From assembly GCA_020636995.1 (NCBI GenBank), contig JACJWU010000001.1:372001-436000 (forward strand): DNA of 64,000 bases. Direction: 5' to 3'. This document shows positions 58,035 through 64,000 of the stretch, piece after piece (the stretch's first letter is position 1; each line of letters opens with the position of its first letter). The DNA is from Actinomycetota bacterium (GTDB lineage Bacteria; Actinomycetota; Actinomycetes; S36-B12; UBA10799). Under the pieces are notes generated by a model. That model was not told the origin of the DNA, did no database searches, and worked only from the letters and a program-made list of their open reading frames with translations. The translations under genes were made by a program, and so were the position numbers.

Positions 58035-58234
58035 TGGCCGCCCTTCTGTACGAAGCTGGCGACGAACTCCTCGGCGTTCTCCTCCAGAACGTCGTCGATC
58101 TCGTCGAGGATCGAGTCCACGTCGGCGTCGATCTCCGCCTTGCGGGCTGCGGCAGCCTCGAGTTCGCCATCGACGACGTCCTCGGTCTGCCTGCTGGTCG
58201 AAGGGCGTTGCTTGTGCTGCTGACCGTCTGCCAT
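58031..58234 (-). CDS. pup: Prokaryotic ubiquitin-like protein Pup
   Basis: A 67-residue disordered, acidic protein ending in GGQ, so Dop must deamidate it to GGE before ligation. The central DILDEIDDVLEENAEEFV-like helix is the ARC/Mpa-binding part. AAGGAGGT lies 7 nt before the ATG; TAAGGT (58262-58257) is a likely -10. Confidence 0.96.
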   Translation of the reverse strand: MADGQQHKQRPSTSRQTEDVVDGELEAAAARKAEIDADVDSILDEIDDVLEENAEEFVASFVQKGGQ

Positions 58235-58256
58235 GGTCGACACCTCCTTGTATCCG

Positions 58257-58262
58257 ACCTTA
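58257..58262 (-). promoter_or_regulatory. Putative -10 (TAAGGT) of pup operon
   Basis: TAAGGT on the minus strand would start RNA near 58250, giving pup a ~16-nt leader containing its ribosome site. Confidence 0.5.
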
Positions 58263-58310
58263 GTGCGTACCCGCCGGATCTGACATCTGACCTGCTCGCG
58301 AGTACCCGGA

Positions 58311-58316
58311 TAGCCT
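58311..58316 (+). promoter_or_regulatory. Putative leaderless -10 (TAGCCT) of dop
   Basis: TAGCCT ends 6 nt before GTG 58323. Confidence 0.6.
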
Positions 58317-58322
58317 GGGACG

Positions 58323-59846
58323 GTGAGCGTCTTGCGGATCATGGGTATCGAGACCGAGTACGGGGTCTCCTCCCCCGGGCACCCGAACGCGAACGCCATG
58401 CTGATGTCCAGTCAGGTGGTCACCGCGTACGACCGGTCCACCCACGCCCAGCGCAACAGCCGCACCCGGTGGGATTACGACGTGGAGACGCCGCTGCGCG
58501 ACGCCCGTGGTTTCGATATGAGCCGCGCCGAGGCCGACCCCACCCAGCTCACCGACGACGACGTGGGCATGGCCAACGTCATCCTGACCAACGGCGCACG
58601 CCTCTATGTCGACCATGCCCACCCCGAGTACTCCACCCCGGAGGTCCTCACCCCCTTCGACGCCGTGCTCTACGACCGCGCCGGGCAACAGATCATGGCC
58701 CGCGCCGGTCAGTTGGCCTCCGCCGAGCCCGGTGCGCTGCAGATCCGGCTGTACAAGAACAACACCGACAACAAGGGCGCCTCCTACGGATGCCATGAGA
58801 ACTACCTGATGCCGAGGCCGACGCCCTTCCCGAGCATCGTGGCGGCGATGATCCCGTTCTTCGTAAGCCGTCAGGTCATCACCGGCGCCGGGCGGCTCGG
58901 GGTGGGCCAGGACGGCAAGATCAAGGACTACCAGTTGACACAGCGGGCCGACTTCTTCGAGGTCGAGGTGGGGCTGGAGACCACCTTGAAGCGGCCGATC
59001 ATCAACACCCGCGACGAACCGCACGCCGACCCCGAACAATACCGGCGGCTGCACGTCATCGTTGGTGACGCAAACCTCAGCGAATACGCCACCTACCTGA
59101 AACTCGGGATGACGTCACTGGTGCTCAGCATGATCGAGCAGGCCTGGGACTTCACCGGCTTCGCCCTGCAACGGCCGGTGAAGCAGTTGCACGAGGTGTC
59201 CCACGACACCGAATTGTGCTACCAGATCGAGACCGCCGATGGCCGTCGGCTCACCGCGGTGCAGATGCAGGCGGACTTCGTGGAGCAGGCGCGCAAGTTC
59301 GTGGACGACCGCTACGGCTCCGACGCCGACGAGCCAACGTTGGATGTGCTGGCGGAATGGGAGAGGACCATCGATGCCCTGCGCCGCGACCCTGGTGAAC
59401 TCGTCGACGACCTCGACTGGATCGCCAAGAAGGCCCTGCTCGACGGGTACCGGCGGCGTGACGGCATCGACTTCGGCGATCCCCGTCTCGACCTCGTGGA
59501 TCTGCAGTACTCGGACGTCGATCCTCAGCGCGGGTTGTGGGCCCGTCTCGAACAGCGGGGCCGGCTGCGCCGGATGACGACCGATGAGCAGGTGGCGACT
59601 GCTGTGGTGGCGCCGCCCGCGCAGACGCGGGCGTACTTCCGGGGTGAGTGCCTGCGCCGGTATCCGCAGCAGGTGGCCGCAGCGAGTTGGGACTCCGTGA
59701 TCTTCGATCTGCCGGGAAGGTCGGCACTGCAGCGAGTTCCCACGCTCGATCCTCTGCGCGGCACCAAGGCGCACGTCGATGCACTGCTCGATGCCAGCCC
59801 GACGGCCGCGGACCTCATAAGCTCCCTGCAGTCCATGGGGGCATAG
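58323..59846 (+). CDS. dop: Pup deamidase/depupylase Dop
   Basis: A 507-residue Dop: GIETEYGV near residue 8, followed by the Dop-specific loop (STHAQRNSRTRWDYDVETPLRD region) absent from PafA, then YKNNTDNKGASYGCHENY and NTRDEPHADPEQY. It converts Pup-GGQ to GGE and can remove Pup from targets. The gene points away from pup, whereas in most actinobacteria dop precedes pup in the same direction. Confidence 0.94.
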   Translation: MSVLRIMGIETEYGVSSPGHPNANAMLMSSQVVTAYDRSTHAQRNSRTRWDYDVETPLRDARGFDMSRAEADPTQLTDDDVGMANVILTNGARLYVDHAHPEYSTPEVLTPFDAVLYDRAGQQIMARAGQLASAEPGALQIRLYKNNTDNKGASYGCHENYLMPRPTPFPSIVAAMIPFFVSRQVITGAGRLGVGQDGKIKDYQLTQRADFFEVEVGLETTLKRPIINTRDEPHADPEQYRRLHVIVGDANLSEYATYLKLGMTSLVLSMIEQAWDFTGFALQRPVKQLHEVSHDTELCYQIETADGRRLTAVQMQADFVEQARKFVDDRYGSDADEPTLDVLAEWERTIDALRRDPGELVDDLDWIAKKALLDGYRRRDGIDFGDPRLDLVDLQYSDVDPQRGLWARLEQRGRLRRMTTDEQVATAVVAPPAQTRAYFRGECLRRYPQQVAAASWDSVIFDLPGRSALQRVPTLDPLRGTKAHVDALLDASPTAADLISSLQSMGA

Positions 59847-59851
59847 CACTG

Positions 59852-59890
59852 CTCCGATCGGGTGACGTGAGGGCACCTCCGATCGGGTGA
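59852..59890. repeat. Two identical 14-bp direct repeats upstream of the CAP gene
   Basis: CTCCGATCGGGTGA occurs at 59852-59865 and 59877-59890 (25-bp period). Each copy contains the palindrome CCGATCGG. Suggests a tandem operator. Confidence 0.6.
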
Positions 59891-59932
59891 AGAACATCCA
59901 TACGGGCTACATGAGGGGTCGATCCCCACTGT

Positions 59933-60772
59933 GTGCGTGGATATGTCGTAGCCCTCACCACCGCCGGGCTCCTCCTGGGACAGGCGGTCGCGATGGGTAC
60001 GGCGCAGGCCGCAGAGCCTGCGGGAAACCGCCACACCACCGCAGCCACCAACAGCGTGAACCTCAGCGTCTCGGGTGTGAAGAAGGCCAAGATCAAGGTC
60101 AAGAGCGCCGGATACCGCAAGGTCGTGCGTACATCCACCGTTTTGCGACTCCCCGCCGGCACCTACAAGGTGCGTGCCTTCACGGTGAAGCGCGCTGGCG
60201 CGAAGTACACCCCCGACCGTCGCACCGTGCGTGTGCGCGCCACCAACAACCAGACGATCCTCGTGGCGTTCGAATACACCAAGAAGACCGGTTCTACCAG
60301 CACCGGCGCTGCTCAGCAGCCGATCGCCGCCGACCCCGTGCCCGCCGGCGATCTGGCCACGATGTTCGCCCTGGTCAACGAGGCGCGCTCGCAGCGTCAG
60401 CAGTGCGGCAGCAAGTCGATGCCGCCGGCACCGCCAGTCGTCTACAACGCCGAGATCGCCGAAGCCGCCCAGTTGCACGCCGAGGACATGGCGGCGAACA
60501 GCTACTTCGACCACGACTCCCTGGACGGCCGGTCGTTCGTCGACCGCATCAAGGCGACTGACTACCCGGGTGACCCGGGCGGCGAGAACATCGCCAGTGG
60601 CTTCCCCACTCCGCAGGACACGCTGCGCGGATGGCTGAACAGCCCCGGCCACTGCGTCAACCTGATGGCTCCCGAATTCGACCACATGGGCCTCGGGTTC
60701 GCCGAGCACAAGGACCCGCGTTACTCGACCCCGGTCTCCTACTGGGTCCAGGACTTCGGGTACGGCGACTGA
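59933..60772 (+). CDS. Secreted CAP (SCP/PR1) domain protein
   Basis: A 279-residue exported protein. Residues 1-26 are a Sec signal ending AQA; residues 40-115 form a Lys-rich beta module (KKAKIKVKSAGYRKVV); the CAP domain covers about 140-279 with LHAEDMAANSYFDH, GENIASG and WLNSPGHCVNLM, the four conserved CAP signatures. GTG start. It lies between dop and ARC, inside the proteasome locus, but a secreted protein is unlikely to act with the cytosolic proteasome. Confidence 0.85.
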   Translation: MRGYVVALTTAGLLLGQAVAMGTAQAAEPAGNRHTTAATNSVNLSVSGVKKAKIKVKSAGYRKVVRTSTVLRLPAGTYKVRAFTVKRAGAKYTPDRRTVRVRATNNQTILVAFEYTKKTGSTSTGAAQQPIAADPVPAGDLATMFALVNEARSQRQQCGSKSMPPAPPVVYNAEIAEAAQLHAEDMAANSYFDHDSLDGRSFVDRIKATDYPGDPGGENIASGFPTPQDTLRGWLNSPGHCVNLMAPEFDHMGLGFAEHKDPRYSTPVSYWVQDFGYGD

Positions 60773-60801
60773 TCAGCAGCAGGGGCACCGATCGCCGCGA
60801 T

Positions 60802-60830
60802 CCCTATCCACCTGCACGTCCGATGGGTGG
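60802..60830. repeat. Short element related to 12038-12117 repeat
   Basis: Contains CCTGCACG and GTCCGATGGG, the same blocks as in the 12038-12117 repeat, and also lies between convergent genes (CAP and ARC). Confidence 0.5.
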
Positions 60831-60880
60831 CGTCAGGCGACGCACTTGCCCCACCTAGACGGTCGGCTTCAGAAGTGCGG

Positions 60881-62518
60881 CTACAGGTACTGACCGGTGT
60901 TGGCCACGTTGTCGATCGTGCGGCCGGGTTCATCGCCCTGCTTGCCCTGAACGAGCGTGCGGATGAAGACGATCCGCTCGCCCTTCTTCCCAGAGATCCG
61001 CGCCCAGTCGTCGGGGTTGGTCGTGTTGGGCAGATCCTCGTTCTCACGGAACTCGTCGACACACGCTGCCAGCAGATGCTGCAGGCGGATGCCCTTCTGC
61101 CCGGTGTCCAGGAACTCCTTGATCGCCGACTTCTTGCCCCGTGCCACGATGTTCTCCAACATCGCTCCCGAGTTGAAGTCCTTGAAGTACAGGACCTCCT
61201 TGTCACCGTTGGCGTACGTGACTTCCAGGAACCGGTTCTCGTCGGCCTCGGAGTACATCCGCTCCACTGTGCGCTGGATCATGGCCGCGACAGTGACCTG
61301 CGCGTTGCCGCCGTGTTCGGACAGGTCGTCGGGGTGAAGCGGCAGGTTCGGCGTGAGGTACTTGGCCATGATGTCGGCGGCTGCCTGCGCGTCCGGACGC
61401 TCGATCTTGATCTTCACATCGAGCCGACCTGGGCGCAGGATGGCCGGATCGATCATGTCCTCGCGGTTGCTGGCACCGATCACGATGACGTTCTCAAGGC
61501 CTTCCACGCCGTCGATCTCGGAAAGCAACTGCGGGACGATCGTGTTCTCGACATCGCTGGAGACCCCGGATCCGCGGGTGCGGAACAGCGAGTCCATCTC
61601 GTCGAAGAAGACGATCACCGGCATGCCTTCACTGGCCTTCTCACGGGCGCGCTGGAACACCAACCGGATGTGCCGCTCGGTCTCCCCGACGTACTTGTTG
61701 AGCAGTTCCGGGCCCTTGATGTTGAGGAAGAACGACCGGCCCGCCTCCAAGCCCTCGCGCGCGGAGACCTTCTTGGCCAAGGAGTTGGCCACGGCCTTTG
61801 CGATCAGCGTCTTGCCGCATCCCGGGGGGCCGTACAGCAGAATCCCCTTGGGTGCCCGCAACTCGTGTTCACGGAACAGGTCGGCGTGCATGAACGGCAA
61901 CTCGACGGCATCGCGGATCTGCTCGATCTGGGAACCGAGCCCGCCGATGTCCTCGTAGTCGATGTCGGGCACCTCTTCGAGGACAAGTTCCTCGACCTCG
62001 GCCTTGGGGATGCGCTCCACCGCGAACCCGGATCGGCTGTCGACCAGCAAGGAGTCCCCGGCCCGCAAACGCTGACTGCGCAACGGATCGGCCAGGTGCA
62101 CGACCTGCTCCTCGTCGGTGTGCGCGATGACCAACGCCCGCGCCCCACCCTCAAGGATCTCCTTCAGCATCACGATGTCGCCCCGCTGCTCGAAACCGGC
62201 GATCTCGACGATGTTCATCGCCTCGTTGAGCATGACCTCCTGTCCGGGCACGAGCTGGGAGACGTCCACAGCGGGGGTCGCCACCACCCGCATCTTGCGG
62301 CCCCCTGTGAAGATGTTGATGGACCCGTCGTCAAGTGTGTCGAGGTAGACCCCGTATGCGCTCGGCGGCTCGGCCAGCCGATCGACCTCGGCCTTGAGCG
62401 TGAGGATCTGCGCGCGCGCCTCGCGCAGGGTGGCCGTCATCCGTTCGTTGTTGGCCCGTTGCTTGGCCAGTTCCGACCGGAGCCGGTCGAGCTCTGCGCC
62501 GCGCACATCCTCGGTCAT
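60881..62518 (-). CDS. arc: Proteasomal ATPase ARC/Mpa
   Basis: A 545-residue AAA unfoldase: N-terminal coiled coil (1-50), OB domains (about 55-170), Walker A GPPGCGKT (230-237), Walker B VIVFFDEMD and a C-terminal QYL that acts as the HbYX-type proteasome tail. It recognises Pup through the coiled coil and feeds substrates to PrcAB. GAGGAGG lies upstream of the ATG, with TATAGGGT further upstream. Confidence 0.96.
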   Translation of the reverse strand: MTEDVRGAELDRLRSELAKQRANNERMTATLREARAQILTLKAEVDRLAEPPSAYGVYLDTLDDGSINIFTGGRKMRVVATPAVDVSQLVPGQEVMLNEAMNIVEIAGFEQRGDIVMLKEILEGGARALVIAHTDEEQVVHLADPLRSQRLRAGDSLLVDSRSGFAVERIPKAEVEELVLEEVPDIDYEDIGGLGSQIEQIRDAVELPFMHADLFREHELRAPKGILLYGPPGCGKTLIAKAVANSLAKKVSAREGLEAGRSFFLNIKGPELLNKYVGETERHIRLVFQRAREKASEGMPVIVFFDEMDSLFRTRGSGVSSDVENTIVPQLLSEIDGVEGLENVIVIGASNREDMIDPAILRPGRLDVKIKIERPDAQAAADIMAKYLTPNLPLHPDDLSEHGGNAQVTVAAMIQRTVERMYSEADENRFLEVTYANGDKEVLYFKDFNSGAMLENIVARGKKSAIKEFLDTGQKGIRLQHLLAACVDEFRENEDLPNTTNPDDWARISGKKGERIVFIRTLVQGKQGDEPGRTIDNVANTGQYL

Positions 62519-62554
62519 CAGCCTGTCCTCCTCACCGAGTCCGTCACTTCGACC

Positions 62555-63475
62555 CTATACGTCCTGCCGAGGATTACCACCCCTCCGCTCGTCGACGCCG
62601 GAAGCCGCCCGGGGACCGTCGTAGTCGGCCCCATATGCCCCTTTCGCGGGCCTACTGCGCTTGGCCGGCGCGGTGACACCGGGGGCGAGACGCCGGCTGT
62701 AGACGAGGAATCCGGTGTGTCCCACCATCCGGTGATCGGGCCGCACCGCCAGACCCTCGACATGCCAGCCACGGTGCATCGTCTCCGACGCCTTGGGCTC
62801 GGTCCAGCCACCGGCGGCCCGCAGCGTCTCCACCATCCGGGACAACTGGGTGGTCGTGGCGACGTACACGCACAACACTCCCCCGGGCACCAAGCACCTC
62901 TGCAGGACATCGACCATCTCCCACGGTGCGAGCATGTCCAGGACCACCCGGTCGAAGGGTCCCGTCGGCGCGACCTCCTCCAGGGCACCGGTGAGCAGCG
63001 TCCAGTTGTCGGGCACCCCGCCGAAGAACTTGCCGACGTTGCGCGCGGCGATCTCAGCGAAATCGGGCCGCTTCTCCACCGAGGTCACCGACCCGGTCGG
63101 TGTGACCGCGCGCAGCAACCAGCAGGTCAACGCTCCCGACCCCGCACCCGCCTCCAGAACCCGCGTGCCGGGTGCGATATCGGCGAAACCGATGATCAGG
63201 GCAGCGTCCTTGGGATAGATGATTGTGGCCCCGCGCGGCATCGACATCACGAAGTCGTGCAGGAGCGGCCGAAGCGCCAGGTACTCGGTTCCCTTGCTCG
63301 AACTCACGACGATCCCCTCCTGGGCGCCGATCAGGGCGTCGTGGTCGATGCCGCCCTTCTCGGTGTGGAACCGCTGGCCGGCCTGCAACGTGATGGTGTG
63401 CATCCGGCCCTTGGCATCGGTCAACTGCACCTGATCGCCCTCGGCGAACGGTCGGCCCTGCGCACTGGTGGTCAC
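62555..63475 (-). CDS. trmI: tRNA (adenine-58-N1)-methyltransferase
   Basis: A 306-residue TrmI: an N-terminal small beta domain (about 1-90), then the SAM-binding VLEAGAGSGALTCWLL and later FDRVVLDMLAPWEMV. It makes m1A58 in the T loop of tRNAs. In actinobacteria trmI is typically upstream of arc, as here. GTG 63475 has a TACCCT hexamer 8 nt upstream. Confidence 0.92.
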   Translation of the reverse strand: MTTSAQGRPFAEGDQVQLTDAKGRMHTITLQAGQRFHTEKGGIDHDALIGAQEGIVVSSSKGTEYLALRPLLHDFVMSMPRGATIIYPKDAALIIGFADIAPGTRVLEAGAGSGALTCWLLRAVTPTGSVTSVEKRPDFAEIAARNVGKFFGGVPDNWTLLTGALEEVAPTGPFDRVVLDMLAPWEMVDVLQRCLVPGGVLCVYVATTTQLSRMVETLRAAGGWTEPKASETMHRGWHVEGLAVRPDHRMVGHTGFLVYSRRLAPGVTAPAKRSRPAKGAYGADYDGPRAASGVDERRGGNPRQDV

Positions 63476-63483
63476 AATCCAGC

Positions 63484-63505
63484 AGGGTATCGCCGAAGGT
63501 ACGCT
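63484..63505. promoter_or_regulatory. Divergent -10 elements between trmI and site-2 protease
   Basis: Minus strand TACCCT (63489-63484) ends 8 nt before GTG 63475; plus strand TACGCT (63500-63505) ends 7 nt before ATG 63513. Confidence 0.5.
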
Positions 63506-63512
63506 GCACCGT

Positions 63513-64000
63513 ATGGGCGAAGGCGGTCTGCGTTTCCACATCGCCGGGTTCCCGGTGTCGGTGCCCCTCGGGGGCATCCTCGGCGTGCTTCTCATCGCGT
63601 ATCTGTGGACCCCGAACTTCAGCGAACCGGGGCGCAGCGGCATCACTCTGGCCGTGGTGTTCGCCGTGCTGCTGTACGCCGGTGTGCTGGTGCACGAGTT
63701 GGCCCATGCCTGGGCGGCGCGCGCGTTCGGCTATCCGGTGCACGGAATCACGTTGTGGCTGCTGGGCGGCTACACGGTGTACGAGCGGCGATCGAGCCGT
63801 CCCTGGCCGGAACTGGTCATCGCAGTCATCGGCCCGGTGTCCACGCTGCTGCTCGCAGCAGGTTGCTGGGTGCTGGCGGCGAACACCGGCGGGAGTGTCT
63901 CGTTGCTGTTCGGTGCGCTCGCGTGGACCAACGGGCTGCTCGGCGTGCTCAACCTTCTGCCCGGCGCGCCACTGGATGGCGGGGGTGTGGTCAAGTCGCT
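63513..64000 (+). CDS. Site-2 protease family (M50) metallopeptidase, N-terminal part
   Basis: The first 162 residues are in the window; the gene runs off the right edge. About four helices are visible. HELAH at 61-65 gives the HExxH zinc motif within a membrane helix and PLDGG near 153-157 is the third ligand region (Asp155), as in M50 intramembrane proteases of the Rip3/SpoIVFB type. The ATG is 7 nt from TACGCT. Confidence 0.88.
   Translation, partial: MGEGGLRFHIAGFPVSVPLGGILGVLLIAYLWTPNFSEPGRSGITLAVVFAVLLYAGVLVHELAHAWAARAFGYPVHGITLWLLGGYTVYERRSSRPWPELVIAVIGPVSTLLLAAGCWVLAANTGGSVSLLFGALAWTNGLLGVLNLLPGAPLDGGGVVKS

Noticed and set aside
59933..60772. CAP protein as a component of the Pup system
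   Set aside because: It carries a signal peptide and would leave the cytosol; no CAP protein is known in pupylation.

Overview
The window looks like a chromosomal segment of a high-GC actinobacterium (Actinomycetota). The case rests on gene content: a Pup-proteasome system (pup, prcB, prcA, pafA, dop, ARC/Mpa ATPase), the RNA polymerase-binding protein RbpA, a HelY-type helicase, an adjacent lnt and ppm1 pair, and an SsgA/SsgB-like protein of the family tied to sporulation and cell division in morphologically complex actinobacteria. I cannot assign a genus. I see no rRNA operon, prophage, insertion sequence or CRISPR array. Genes are packed tightly, with many ATGA/GTGA 4-bp overlaps.

Layout. 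1-6.2 kb: SDR fragment, SURF1, dodecin, a large membrane protein, DUF3099 and the TldD/TldE pair. 6.3-11.4 kb: a cyanophycin region with cphA (907 aa), cphB, and a convergent CphA-like Mur ligase that lacks the ATP-grasp domain. 11.5-17.7 kb: SixA, SerB, an ABC ATPase, a TrmH-type methyltransferase, an amino-acid/polyamine permease and a histidine phosphatase. 17.8-20.5 kb: a complete polar amino-acid ABC importer. 20.5-24.4 kb: a 113-bp nested palindrome, a two-TM channel-like protein with two Rossmann domains, and a secreted protein. 24.6-26 kb: a class III aminotransferase with a broken frame. 26-33.3 kb: mixed metabolic genes and tRNA-Leu. 33.3-36.5 kb: tRNA-Val/Cys/Gly and a second tRNA-Val flanking pabB-pabC, the ssgB-like gene and a PGPGW membrane protein. 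36.6-42 kb: peptidase, VOC, DinB, DHFR-like, amidase and GDPD. 42-48.8 kb: rbpA, ppm1, lnt, an amidohydrolase-like remnant, acyl-CoA dehydrogenase, Xaa-Pro peptidase and a 5'-3' exonuclease. 48.8-55.1 kb: helY, a diacylglycerol kinase-like gene, tatC-tatA and two FKBPs. 55.1-64 kb: the proteasome locus, trmI and a site-2 protease.

Regulation. The clearest signal is a TANNNT hexamer (usually TAGNNT) placed 6-8 nt before start codons. I found 19 such starts, which fits leaderless transcription. In three cases the upstream gene's TAG stop codon is the first half of the downstream hexamer (acyl-CoA dehydrogenase to amidohydrolase-like, lnt to ppm1, prcA to pafA). In at least one divergent pair the two hexamers share their TA. 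rbpA is preceded by a textbook sigma-R type promoter, GGGAAT-N18-GTT.

Functional themes. Arginine/aspartate polymer storage (cphA, cphB and the CphA-like ligase) sits near amino-acid transporters. Protein turnover is covered by the Pup-proteasome, where dop is inverted relative to its usual operon and accompanied by a secreted CAP protein. Envelope biogenesis is covered by Lnt, Ppm1 and Tat. The best candidates for something undescribed are the ATP-grasp-less CphA paralogue beside cphA, the GGTTAG nested palindrome at 20602-20714, and the stop-codon/-10 fusions.
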